Below, piece after piece: positions 48,013 to 58,141 of a DNA stretch of 64,000 bases. How positions within the stretch are numbered: position 1 is the stretch's first letter; every line of letters starts with the position of its first letter. Source of the DNA: Mytilus trossulus (lineage: Eukaryota; Mollusca; Bivalvia; Mytilida; Mytilidae). The stretch lies in contig NC_086376.1 in NCBI RefSeq assembly GCF_036588685.1, positions 14,461,911-14,525,910 on the forward strand, written 5' to 3'. The translations under genes were made by a program, and so were the position numbers. Under the pieces are notes generated by a model. The model did not search any database. It saw only the letters and a list, made by a program, of their open reading frames with translations, and had not been told where the DNA came from.

Positions 48013-48155
48013 ACTTCTTTAGCTCAGTCGGTTAGCGCGCTGTCTTGTTATTTTGTTTTTTGTCCATGGATTTATGAGTTTTGAACAGCGGTATACTACT
48101 GTTGCCTTTATTTGTAACACAGAGGTCCCGGGTTCGAGTTCCGGTTGAGACAAGC
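48013..48155 (+). repeat. tRNA-like segment in 5' LTR, split by an insertion
   Basis: A-box TAGCTCAGTCGG (48020-48031) fits the Pol III consensus. B-box GGTTCGAGTTC lies at 48131-48141 in a CCGGG/TCCGG stem. The anticodon region CTGTCTTGT|AACACAG is split by a 67-bp insert (48049-48115) flanked by TTGT. Without the insert the spacing is tRNA-like and the loop suggests a Thr (TGT)-type ancestor. The acceptor stem pairs poorly, so a working tRNA is unlikely. A Pol III promoter is possible. Confidence 0.6.
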
Positions 48156-48378
48156 AATTTTGAAATGAAATTCGTGGTCTCCCGTTACTTTGGCGCCCAA
48201 CAATAATAACCCAAGGTTAGAAGAATTACCTAGCCAGGTTAAAAAATATAAAAAAGATGAAAATATCATCATTATAGAGTATAATGACTCTTGAGGTGGG
48301 GGGAAGTGTGACAGGATTGCTTCCCTTAGAAAAACTTAGTAGATACTTAGTCGGCTGTAAGCGGTTGAGCTAAGGAAG

Positions 48379-48440
48379 TACTTCTTTAGCTCAGTTGGTT
48401 TGCCCCCTGCTTGTAACACAGAGGTCCCGGTGGAGACATA
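48379..48440 (+). repeat. tRNA-like segment in 3' LTR, B-box deleted
   Basis: Carries TAGCTCAGTTGG (A-box) and CTGCTTGTAACACAGAGGTC without the insert seen in the 5' LTR. A 13-bp deletion removes GGTTCGAG (B-box) at 48429. It shows the pre-insertion state of the anticodon region. Confidence 0.65.
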
Positions 48441-48475
48441 CAATTTTGTAATGAAATTCGTGCTCATCGGTTACA

Positions 48476-49440
48476 AATATTCTATATTCTTATCTAAAGT
48501 ATAGCAAATGCAAATATGATTTTTGAAATTTTGTTTAATCATTTGAATTTGAAATATAGTTTTATTGAACTTATTGATAGGCATTGTTGAGAAATATTTA
48601 TACTATGAAATATGTGTTTTACATTTTAAATATAAAAGGTTCTGATAAAGTGAATATTGTTCACAGGTAGATCTATGGGATTTTAATACTACAGGATGAT
48701 ATTATTGCAGTAAAATTGTCTGCCATTATCTTAATTAGGGTATGTATATTGAATTGTTATTATGTTCCCTTGATTGATATTATGATTATGTGTAGTTAAT
48801 TTTTGATATTTCTAATTGAAACATTATTGATTATTCATAAACAAATGTTGTTTACCTTGAAGACTTTCTCTTGTGTTCATATTTTGATTTGAGAAATGTT
48901 ATGAATTGTAATATTTAGAAAAGGAGATAATTGTTGTCCGAAAGCTTTGATATAGCTTTGTATAAATTAATGTTTCTATTGTATTTAATTGATATTTGAA
49001 AAAGGTAATCTTTATTTCAAGTTAAATTTAATTTAATTGATATCTGCATTTCATTAGACTTATGATGTTTTGTGTTTTGTGTTTCCAATTTTTTCACAAA
49101 TATTTAACTATTCAGCGTTGCCAATAACTAATGTTATTTTCGATATATGTATAATGTGAATTCGAATATATGAATACAGCATACAAAATTCATGAATCTT
49201 TGTGCCTTCGTAAGCCAGTTTTGTCGTTTTAGGAGGTTGCACGTGAACGTGCAAGGCAAGGTGCCTTCTATCTAGGATATGGTTATCTGGGACTGATACC
49301 TAGTATGAAGGTAAGGGCACTCTCACGTTACGCATAGCTGGTATAAACTCATGGGTTAACCGTAAAGCTCAGCTAGACAGGCAAAATAACACATGAAAAC
49401 ATTTTTGCTTTCTACCACAATAATAACACCCTCAAAACTC
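48476..49440. other. AT-rich spacer between TRIM and FKRP-like gene
   Basis: No exon recognised. A small inverted word GCACGTGAACGTGC lies at about 49239. The last 200 bp precede the 3' end of the FKRP-like gene. Confidence 0.4.
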
Positions 49441-49455
49441 TTAAATTTTTATTAA

Positions 49456-50655
49456 CTATGGCAGGTGCATTGTAAATTGAAGATTACCGTCTCCATTATA
49501 AGTATCTAAGCAATCATGGCGTCCTGATAGTAGACATGACGTAAATGTCATAGATTTATATCTTTCAGGTCTTTTTATTCCTAGAACCGCCCAGTGTTCA
49601 GCATGGGCATATATTTCGTTTCCAAATTCATTTCGAAGCCAGAAACCCGGATTTCTAGGAACCTGAATTAACTGGCCGTCCAAAAAGACTTTCGTTGGCT
49701 TCATCCCTTTTGTTGCTAGTAATCCTGAAGTCATAGGATCTAACTCATACATTTGAAGCTGCCAGTTTGTGCTATCTACAATCAAACACCGAACGTTCCA
49801 CATTTTCTTAAATTCCACCACATATTTCTTTGAAAGTATGGGTTCCAGTTGCTTTAAAGACGAAAAATTTGATGATAAAACTCTGAAATCTGCATCTTTT
49901 TCCCAAGGCAAGACTTTGTAGAATTTGACAGCTCCAAGTACAGTCCCACCATCTGCTTCACAAATGATATCATTTTCTTCACAAGTTTTCATGATAAATT
50001 TAATCATATCAGTAAGTTCTTGTAGACAACAAGGCGCTGACATAAAACCTATATTTGAATGACACTTTTGTTTTTGATCTTTACAATCGACCTTCATGTC
50101 AAGTTCGTCGCCAATGTTTAAACGGAACAGAATCCATTTATTGGTGAAAAGTGACCAGTTAGTCAATTCTACTGACTTCTCTTGTTTTTCCACATAAAAC
50201 ATTGAATCTGGACAAACAACAGACTCAAACTTATTCTGTGAAATACGTAAAAAGAAATCATGAAAAACTGTAATAGCGGTCATGTTAGTGTCAAAATTAT
50301 ATTTTTTCAAAATATTTGTCTTTGAAATAAATGGACCACTTATATAATCACAAAATACACATTCATGCAATGATTCGTCATATCCCTCATGATACACTAA
50401 CGAATAATTTGCATATGAACTTTGATAACATCCTAATTTCCAAATGCCGTTTTGGTCACGTGATGCTCCGCCTGCTATAACAACGGCTAATGATTCTATT
50501 TCCCGAACTAATCTTTCTAGTCGAGCATCTATGTTGAATGAAGTCACTTCTCTCGCAATTAGAGTGTATTCTGTTTTTACATTTTGTATAAGTAGGTTCC
50601 AAATGTTTCCTTCCGAATCTGATGTTAATAGAGGCCGAGATGAAACGATATTATA
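49456..50655 (-). CDS. FKRP-like (LicD family) glycan phosphotransferase, large terminal exon
   Basis: The frame is open from a possible acceptor at 50655 (YNIVSSR...) to TAA, up to 399 residues. The true 5' exons were not identified and the acceptor is weak. The N-terminal half (EGNIWNLLIQNV, IDARLERLVREIES, CVFCDYISGPFISK) resembles the stem/GT-like region of fukutin-related proteins. The LicD domain begins at APCCLQEL and continues with a helix (MIKFIMKTCEEND), the nucleotide-binding EADGGTVLGAVKF, then LPWEKDADFRV, whose D-x-D pair matches the DxD metal site of the FKRP/LicD fold. FKRP adds ribitol phosphate from CDP-ribitol onto alpha-dystroglycan glycans in the Golgi; the donor and substrate here are unknown. 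The end has the family's Y(A)HAEHW-like segment. Counted from the VTSF position, the DxD lies at about residues 218-220 of 363. A truncated relative lies at 24.7 kb. Confidence 0.8.
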   Translation of the reverse strand, partial: YNIVSSRPLLTSDSEGNIWNLLIQNVKTEYTLIAREVTSFNIDARLERLVREIESLAVVIAGGASRDQNGIWKLGCYQSSYANYSLVYHEGYDESLHECVFCDYISGPFISKTNILKKYNFDTNMTAITVFHDFFLRISQNKFESVVCPDSMFYVEKQEKSVELTNWSLFTNKWILFRLNIGDELDMKVDCKDQKQKCHSNIGFMSAPCCLQELTDMIKFIMKTCEENDIICEADGGTVLGAVKFYKVLPWEKDADFRVLSSNFSSLKQLEPILSKKYVVEFKKMWNVRCLIVDSTNWQLQMYELDPMTSGLLATKGMKPTKVFLDGQLIQVPRNPGFWLRNEFGNEIYAHAEHWAVLGIKRPERYKSMTFTSCLLSGRHDCLDTYNGDGNLQFTMHLP

Positions 50656-50683
50656 CTGGTTTTTGTTTGTTTGTCTAATTTAG

Positions 50684-51618
50684 CTTACCAATACAAAGTA
50701 TTAGCTATCATTGTTCAGAAAAGTCATGACAGAGTGATGGGGTATGGTCTGTTGTATGCATGACAGTTGTTGTCCATTCGATTTTGATGTGTTTTGTCAT
50801 TTGATTTTGCCATGTGATTAGGGACTTTCCGATTTTTGTGAATTTATTTTTCACTATGTAACTCACTGTGTAGCGCACGGACTTAAATTAAAATTGAAAT
50901 CATAACAATGACCGTGTACTATACGTATTTACAACATACAACTATTACAGTGTTGGGTGCTTTGTTGGCCTGTACATACACAAACTGTTCTGTAAGTGTT
51001 TGAAGGTTGATTCTTATCGTAGAAATAGGCGTATGATGCACTCTTTTTTATTATGAATATTACTTTTCTACCATCATTATTTTATTTATTAATATTACTT
51101 TCACTAATCTATCTTGGTCCGAAACAACAATTATTTCGTTGTGCATTTCCTTTGGAACATAAATGAAAATTTAAAATTCCACACGCGCTTTCTCAATGAA
51201 ATTTTTACAATGTGTTGTACTACTCTTGGGACAAATTATATTAAAATTTAATATGTTGTGGGTTTCCCTCAGTTTTAGTTTGTTACAAATTTTATAAATC
51301 TATAAATAATTATCATAAAGACCAACCTAAAAGCAAATAACTTCGACCAATATTAAAGACATAAAGTACCAATGAAAGAGTATTCACAAACCCTGAAATA
51401 TATTCAAAACAAATAGGAATACATACATATGTTCATTTTAGATATTTGTTTTATGGCGCTAGCTCAACTAACGTTTTCTAAGGTAATTAACTCTCTGCAG
51501 GGTGAGATTGATTAAGACATAATTTATGAGGGCCTGAATATATCGTGATTTTACCACGGGTCGGCCCTTTATGGCAAATATTTTACTCTGAACCCCATGA
51601 ATTATTTCGAATCTAATA
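50684..51618. other. Spacer between FKRP-like gene and Tc1 element
   Basis: No exon found in this stretch, which must hold the upstream intron or exons of the FKRP-like gene if they lie close by. Fragments such as CCCTCAGTTTTAGTTTGTTAC and TGACAGTTGTTGTCCATTCG are common mussel repeat words. Confidence 0.4.
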
Positions 51619-52916
51619 TACACATGGAAAAAAGTATTGCAACACCTTGATTTTTTAAAACTTTAAAAATCAGCCTTTTTTTTTGGATGAAATATAATAA
51701 AATATGTGTATGATATTATTGAAACATAGTTTATGATAACATTGGCATTAAAACGAACAAAAAATGTTTGAAAAAAAATGATTTATGTAACCACAATTTT
51801 AATAACAAAATGAAGTGTTTTTTGTACAAAAAAATGCATTTTACAACTTTTACTGTAGTCGAACTTTACAATGTCAGGCATTTCAAAATTAATCTTCAGA
51901 TGACTGTTCGCATCATGGTTGGTCATTATACGCCAAAGAATTAGTACTTTGTGCGCTGCCTCCAATCAAACGGATAACCGCATCTCAACGTCATCGGATT
52001 CCTGCCATAAAACGACTAATATGTTGTTAAGGTAGCAGCAACCATTTCTGATGAAGGGCATTGTTTATTTCAAGATTTTTTTGAACTGGTGTGTCCTTTT
52101 GTGCACTTTCCACCCAATAGTGTCCCATATATGCTCGATTTGGTTCAAATCCGGGCTACGATCGGGCCAAGGAAAATGAACCGAATTCCATTTGAACATT
52201 GGATCTTCCTCCACGATGCTAATTTCCAACTTTGGCGATTACTGCACTACATTGGATACGGAAAACTGTGTGTCTGTTCGTTAGCAAAGGTCTCCGAAAT
52301 GGTCTGTTCGCAAGATAACCAGTAGCGACGAGTTGATCTCGAACAGTTCTTGTTAAAAGGCTCATGTATGGCCACCACTCTCTTTTTAGGATTGTCTTGT
52401 ATGCAATGGGTTTCCTTCTGACTAACCTTCAGTATGCTTGATTTTCTCAAGCAAATGATATAGGGGGTCTTTATTATCTCGGAAGGTCTTTAACAGCGTT
52501 TATTGTCGGATTTTTATTCTCAAAACGACTTATAGTGGAATGGTGATGACCAACAATACGTGCAGTTGTTACAGTGACATCCCTGCTTCTCTTATGCTGA
52601 TAATCTGCCATCTTGCTACAGTTAAGAGTTGTCAAGGACCCATTACAAGGTGCCAATCACATAAATTTAAAAACTTGATTTTTTAAAGTGTTGAAAACAA
52701 GGAGGATAAAAACATCTGTTTTGCTGTTTACGGGTACAGTAGCTGCATGTGCAGATAAAAACTTATCGAGTCGATATTTATTGATTAAACTCAGGTGATA
52801 CTTAAATGATGTTTAACTAGTTCTATTTTACTAAATTATATCACAAACAAATCAAAAGTGTTTTTTTTCTTCATTTCAATTTCAATTTGGTGTTGCAATA
52901 CTTTTTTCCAACTGTA
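51619..52916 (-). mobile_element. Degenerate Tc1/mariner-type transposon
   Basis: Ends are ACACATGGAAAAAAGTATTG on the left and the inverted ACAGTTGGAAAAAAGTATTG on the right, with GCAACACC at both inner edges. TA dinucleotides flank both. The minus strand holds transposase relics. Near 52474-52610 is a helix-turn-helix (ADYQHKRSRDVTVTTARIVG then HHHSTISRFE). Near 52110-52180 is the DDE-domain WPDRSPDLNQIEHIWDTIG. Frameshifts and stops separate them, so no active enzyme is expected. The length of about 1.3 kb is normal for the family. Confidence 0.8.
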
Positions 52917-53392
52917 TAGGACAAATACGGTCATTTGTTTGGATCGAAGCGCTCTATGCGGAAGCAGATATTTGCCATCCCAATAAATAAACGCACTATT
53001 GAATTGGCGTAAAAAAGAGATGCTAACTGAATTAGTGACATGCTTAAAATGTTTCGTTTTGGATGAATTCAAATGATAATTAACTTATATGTCTTATGAG
53101 TTTTAAAAAACGGCTAATACCACATTTCAGCATTGTTTGTTTACGTTTCCTTGCTGTGATGATTTTTGGTGTCAGAAGCGTGAATTTTCCCGTAAAATGC
53201 TTATATTTTTACGTCATCGTTCTATGACGTCGGGAAGCTCATTCATAAAAAAACATATGACGGTGGAGTACGATCGGAACAGCCCTTGAAATATATTTAG
53301 ATTTACCACGGGTGTGTACTCAAAGCGTTTGAATGACGTCATGTTTGAATTTATATTGTATTTTTATAACCCTCATGTGTATGTTCGATATT
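52917..53392. other. Repeat-like spacer
   Basis: Contains ACCACGGGT..., CGTTTGAATGACGTCA and GAAGCGCTCTATGCGG, words I associate with dispersed mussel repeats; ACCACGGGT also occurs at 51554. No coding sequence recognised. Confidence 0.35.
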
Positions 53393-53539
53393 ATACAAAT
53401 ACAGCCTTTGTATGAGGTCGATACAAGGATATATTGACCTGAAAGAAGTATATTGACTGAGGACGAAGTCCGAGGTCGATATATACTTCTTTGTGTCGAT
53501 ATATCCTGTATTGACCTCATACAAAAGCTATATTTGTTA
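53393..53539. mobile_element. 147-bp near-complete palindrome (fold-back MITE)
   Basis: The left arm ATACAAATACAGCCTTTGTA and GAGGTCGATACAAGGATATA pairs with the right arm TATATCCTGTATTGACCTC and TACAAAAGCTATATTTGT. The inner part pairs too (GAAGTATATTGAC with GTCGATATATACTTC), closing around GAGGACGAAGTCCGAGG. Non-coding hairpin element. Confidence 0.8.
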
Positions 53540-54447
53540 TATTATTAATTTCCGACCATATTTGTATACAAATCGTCATTTAGGATTATTGGAATTTTAT
53601 AGATATTACATTGTCTACTTGACAGTAACAACATATTAGTTGTTATTTCATTTACCTTTTTTTTTTTACATCTTATGTATTTAAAGATTTTTTGTCAAAT
53701 AATCGATGACAGATATCATGTGTTATAAAACGTTAAAAAATATCATGAAATTCATTACATGACGTCACAAAGTATATCGGTTTTTAGATATTCTAAAAAT
53801 AACCGTGCGATATGCTTTTTGCCGGTCAATATGCTTTTTGTTATCCGCCTTTTTCTCTCTACCTTCGAAAATATAGTTTAACATGTGACTATCTCTAAAC
53901 GAATCAAATTTGTTAAAGTATACGAATTAATAATATACATCTTTAATAGCTAGGAACGTCCCTTTGAAATACTTTTTTCTTATCCCCAATCGACAATCAA
54001 GTTCAACGTCTAATGTTCTTTGCATTGTACATATTAAAAAGGGAAAAACTTCCAGGAAGCAAATTAAATCGAATGGATAGCAACTGTCATATTCCTGACT
54101 TGATACAGTCATTTTTGTTTAGGAAAATAGTGGATTTAACCTTGTTTTATTGCTAGCTAAACCCCTCACTTGTAGAGCAGTTGCATCAATTTCCATCATA
54201 TTGACAACGACGCGTGAACAAAACAAATAGACGCAATAGGTAAAAATTTCAAAAATAGGAGTACATGAGTCAACATTGCGTTATCATCTTAATCATTCAT
54301 CGAATACATTAGATTGTTGTTCATCTGATTGTCATTTGTATTTGTGCATTTAATATACACCAGTTCCAGATTATGATATCACAATGACATTGGAAACCGA
54401 ACTGCAGTACTGATCATGCATCTCATGAAGTGTCTTCTGATTTTCAG
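53540..54447. other. Upstream of the fucosyltransferase exon
   Basis: No earlier fucosyltransferase exon could be identified, although one must exist upstream or have been lost. The stretch ends with a pyrimidine tract and TTTTCAG. Confidence 0.4.
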
Positions 54448-54772
54448 AACCATGTTTGACTTAAACATAATTCCAGTTTACCGAGGGGCACCAAATGTGA
54501 AGGATATTTTACCCGCTGGTACTTTTATACCAACGCTAGATTTCAAATCACCAAAAGCACTAGCGGTATACTTGAAATACGTTGCTGACAATGAAATTGT
54601 TTATTGTAATTATCTAAAAGAGAAAGATAAGTTCTGGGCAGCTCCGTATACACGACATGAGATTGTTGAATTTATATATTGTTCTGTGTGTGAAAAACTT
54701 TCAACAAACTATATACGTGATACCAAACTTAACTTAACACGCTGGATAGCGAACAAAGGATGTCGACATTAG
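54448..54772 (+). CDS. Alpha-1,3-fucosyltransferase (GT10), C-terminal exon
   Basis: The exon follows the acceptor TTCTGATTTTCAG and encodes about 107 residues plus stop, incoming phase 2. It shows the end of the GT10 catalytic domain: TMFDLNIIPVYRGAPNVKDI, then LPAGTFIPTLDFKSPKALAV and YLKYVADNEIVYCNYLK. In the family this part binds GDP-fucose and packs against the acceptor site; the enzymes act in the Golgi as type II membrane proteins. The tail (CSVCEKLSTNY) has the paired cysteines often seen at the C-terminus. The rest of the gene (transmembrane anchor, stem, N-terminal domain) is not visible in this window, so this could be a partial or fragmentary gene. The frame is intact. A SINE-like repeat starts about 35 bp after the stop and would form the 3' UTR. 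Confidence 0.8.
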
Positions 54773-54804
54773 ATGTCTGAATTTACTGTTACTTTATATA
54801 GATA

Positions 54805-55060
54805 TAGGAAGATGTGGTGTGAGTGCCAATGAGACAACTCTCCATCCAAATAACAATTTATAAAAGTAAACCATTATAGGTCAATGTACGGCCTTCAACA
54901 CGGAGACTTAGCTCAGACCGAACAAAAAGCTATAAAAGGCCCTAAAATGACTACTGTAAAACCATTCAAACGGGAAAACCAACGGTCTATTCTATATAAA
55001 AAAAACGAGAAAGGAGAAACATGTATAAATTACATAAACAAACGACATGTACTGTTCATC
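54805..55060 (+). repeat. SINE-like dispersed repeat copy
   Basis: AGATGTGGTGTGAGTGCCAA, GAGACAACTCTCCATCC, TATAAAAGGCCCTAAAATG and ACGGTCTATTCTATATAAAA. Same family and strand as 7117-7500, and again immediately downstream of a stop codon. Confidence 0.8.
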
Positions 55061-55970
55061 AAATTCCTTTATGTGTGTTTCAATGGGATACTTAAAAACA
55101 AGTAAAGACCATGTTATAACTGACCTTGTTAGATGAATAGATCGTTTACCTCATTAATATTTAAATCAAATAAAAACCATGATATAAGTGGCCTTGTAAG
55201 GTGAATAGATCGTAAACCTCATTAATATTTAAAGCATTACGATACTATTATCGACACAAATTTGAAATAAAGATACTCTTACACACCAGTACATTAGGTC
55301 GTCCCATATTAATCCAAAGTACTAGAATTGTTTTCCCCGCTTACTTGTTTCATCTGCAATAATTTTGTTTGGCAAACTAATTTTAAGATTTGTTTTTATA
55401 TTATATCAAACAATTGTTGCGAGTTGGAAAATAACAACACTTTACCGAACTACTTTCACTGTGTGAATTATCTCCCCAACCACTATTGGTTTGGTAAAAA
55501 ATATTTTTTTTGTATTCTTAAAAGAATCCGACAAATACCATGCATGTTTAAATTGCTCGAATTCTGATGCATATTTCCTTCTGTGTCTTTGATACATGTG
55601 GTATGCATTAGTAACTGGCCATGGTAGACCGTAATTGATTGAGAAATATCGTCTTTTAATGTAAATCCTAGATTCACCAAATAGAAAATTAGGTCATTAT
55701 CAAAATCGTAAGACGTTGTTTTTTATTTGTATTTGGCATATCATTGTCTATTTTGAAAATCATTTAATATACCAACGTTTTAACCAAACTGTAAGTAACA
55801 TGACTATTCTCTTACAAAAAGGTTATGGTGACATTTTAAAGAAATGAGCTTTCTTGTAATATTAAAGATTACCTGTATTGGGATATATCTTTTAATAGTA
55901 AATACAATGTAACTTTCTTTCAATTTGCATAGTATTACCACTTTTATCGTTTCTACACTTTACAAAATTA
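55061..55970. other. Spacer with an unrecognised minus-strand frame
   Basis: A minus-strand frame of about 80 codons (about 55483-55735) has no start-codon context or splice site that convinced me and no domain I recognise. A second frame over the same DNA is open for about 60 codons. The left half holds a tandem direct repeat: AACTGACCTTGTTAGATGAA and AAGTGGCCTTGTAAGGTGAA, about 63 bp apart. Confidence 0.35.
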
Positions 55971-55974
55971 TTCC

Positions 55975-56910
55975 ATAGTCCAAACTAAAAGACAAATTAA
56001 AAGAGTTAGTATTGCTTTGTCTCATACAAAGAATGGCCAATGAAACTGAGAGTATCAGGATGCTAAATTTCATAATTGACAATTTGGGTCACGTTTGGGG
56101 GACATGCATTTCAACAAACTGTCGGCATTCCAATGGGAAAAAAATTGTGCCATACTTCTTGACGACTTGTTTCCTGATAGGCTGACTTTATACAGGAACT
56201 TCTTAGGAAGAAGGATAATAAGTTAGCAATGTCCTTTAACTTTACTTTCCGCTAAGTAAATGATGTTCTTTCACAAAATATTTCAAACTTTGATGACCTC
56301 ATCTATCCCAATCTTGCTAGAGATAAGGGATACTACAAATACAGTTAATCGGTCTCATTTCCATTTCCATTTCTAAGTTGCAACATTCCGGCGGCGACTG
56401 CATACGGGTATACATCTCCCAATTGATACGATATTACAGTGCTTGTTTTTCCTTTCATAACTTTCTTAACTTTCTTTGTTCCTGCTTACAAGGAAGCTAT
56501 TAAACCAAGAGTTTGAAATGGTGAAGTTGAAATCATTTCTTCTAAATTTTATGAACGCCACCACGAGTTGGTTGACCGTTATGGAATAACCATTTCACAG
56601 ATGACATTGAATATGTTCCTTGTGTCATAACTGTAACCGAATTAGACTGTTTACCACATTTGTTAAAACATGAGAAACACGACGGGTGCCACATGTTGAG
56701 CAGGATCTGCTTACCCTTCTGGAACACCAGAGATCACCTTAATGTTTTGGTGCGTTTCGTATTGCGTAGTCTTTAGTTTTCTATGATGTGTCATCTGTAC
56801 TTTTATTTGTTGTTTTTTTTTCAATTTTTAGACACGGCGTTGTCAGTTTATTTTCGATTGATGAGTTTGACTGTCTCTCTTGTATCTTTCGTTCCTCTTT
56901 GACAGAAGGA
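55975..56910 (+). mobile_element. Degenerate reverse-transcriptase retroelement copy
   Basis: Around 56105-56180 the plus strand reads a broken version of the RT fingers/palm segment (FQQTVGIPMGKNC...DDLFP). Around 56545-56600 it reads FYERHHELVDRYGITISQMT, and the untranslated tail (56690-56910) matches 45930-46540 and 27360-27610 (inverted). Several frameshifts and stops; not functional. Confidence 0.6.
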
Positions 56911-57174
56911 AGCGAATACATTAACTACAACGGGAAAACATTGAAACCACAGGAACACCTTTTAAGTTGCCACAAAGTAAAAACACACATAACAAACAAA
57001 TTGAGAACAATTTTCATAACCCTGACACGCAATTCAACTTTGTAAATGCGTTTATAGCAGGAATATATGAATCGCAGGTCATTAAATACTCTTATATTTC
57101 CTATTTTGAGCTCTGTGAATTTTTAATTTCTAAAGAAACTACTGATAATTTACAGTTCATATTATCATTTACGA

Positions 57175-57480
57175 CCATAGAGCAGGCAACAGCCGAATGC
57201 AACCAATGGGTCTTCAAAGTAGCGAGAATTCCCGCACCCGTAAGTGTCCTTCAGATGGTCCCTAAAAATATTCATACTATTACAGTGATAATGGACGTCA
57301 TACTAAACTCCCAATTACACACAAGAAACTAAAATTTAAAATCATACAAGACTAACAAAGGCCAGAGGCTCCTGACTTGGGACAGGCGCAAAAATGCGGC
57401 GGGGTTCAACATGTTTGCGAGATCTCAACCCTTCCCTTATACCTCTAGCCAATGTAGAAAAGTAAACGCATAAAAATACG
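57175..57480 (-). repeat. Inverted copy of the composite dispersed repeat
   Basis: The reverse complement of blocks at 11780-12120: GGTCTTCAAAGTAGCGAGAA, CCGTAAGTGTCCTTCAG, AGGCTCCTGACTTGGGACAG and TTATACCTCTAGCCAATGTA. Non-coding. Confidence 0.75.
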
Positions 57481-57689
57481 CACAACAAAATTCAGTTCAA
57501 AAGAAGACCGAGTCTGATGTCAGAAGATGTAACGAAAGAAAATAAACAAAATGACAAAAATACAAAAATAACAACAGACTACTAGCAGTTAACTGACATG
57601 ACAGTTCCAGACCTCAATTAAACTGATTGAAAGATAATGTTTTCATCATATGAATATCAGGCACAATCCCTTCCGTTAGGGCTTTAGTA

Positions 57690-58115
57690 TCATACTATCA
57701 TGCAATGTATGAGAAGAACATAACCCGTGTCATGCCAACAACTGTTTTTTTTTTTTTTAGAAATAAATGTGTTTAGTAACGATGCAAAGACCCTATAATT
57801 GAATCAATATTAAAGTCAAATATGCAATCTTTAATGACCTGACAACAGTATCGTAACTATATCCCTTTTTAATAAGTCTATTTAAGGTTTTGTGTTAGTT
57901 TCTGAGAAGAAAATTGACATTCTTGTACTTTATAAAGAATATTTCCATAAAAAATTGGATGTGAAATAACTGAACGTATAAGATCATGTTGAGTTATATT
58001 TACGAATTATTTCCTTATACCGGTGATAAAATTTAGTGATGGTTTTGACCAGTTTGTGATATCGAAAACCCTGGTGTTATAATTTTTCAGTAAAACATAA
58101 ATTTCTCTCGGTAAA
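57690..58115 (-). mobile_element. Minus-strand fragment of the RT retroelement 3' coding end
   Basis: Reverse complement of the 61745-62040 segment: CACCAGGGTTTTCGATATCA, CAAACTGGTCAAAAC, ATAAGGAAATAATTCGTAAA, and AAACCTTAAATAGACTTATT. Stops are present. Together with 61030-62090 (plus) it forms an inverted pair about 3.7 kb apart. Confidence 0.7.
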
Positions 58116-58141
58116 ATCTAATACGTTGTCTGTTATAATGT

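Larger units (their letters stand above)
47940..48475 (+). mobile_element. Miniature LTR retrotransposon (TRIM) with tRNA-like LTRs
   Basis: The 5' LTR (47940-48188) and 3' LTR (48307-48475) share TGTGAC(G/A)GG(G/A)TTGC, then TTCCCTTAGAAAAACTTAG, AAGCGGTTGAGCTAAGGAAG and a closing AATGAAATTCGTG...GTTAC. Two bases after the 5' LTR is TGGCGCCCAAC (48191-48201), complementary to the 3' end of animal tRNA-Lys and so a primer-binding site. Just before the 3' LTR is a polypurine tract GAGGTGGGGGGAAG (48293-48306). The internal domain is only about 118 bp and cannot code, so movement would need proteins from another element. Both LTRs contain a tRNA-like segment with an A-box and, in the 5' LTR, a B-box. 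Target duplications are unclear: AAATA flanks both sides but with three extra bases on the left. Confidence 0.75.

Noticed and set aside
48013..48155. A functional tRNA-Thr gene
   Set aside because: The acceptor stem does not pair and the anticodon loop is split by 67 bp; it fits better as a promoter relic within an LTR.
55483..55735. Exon of a new gene on the minus strand
   Set aside because: Two frames are open over the same DNA, neither with a domain, start or splice sites I trust.
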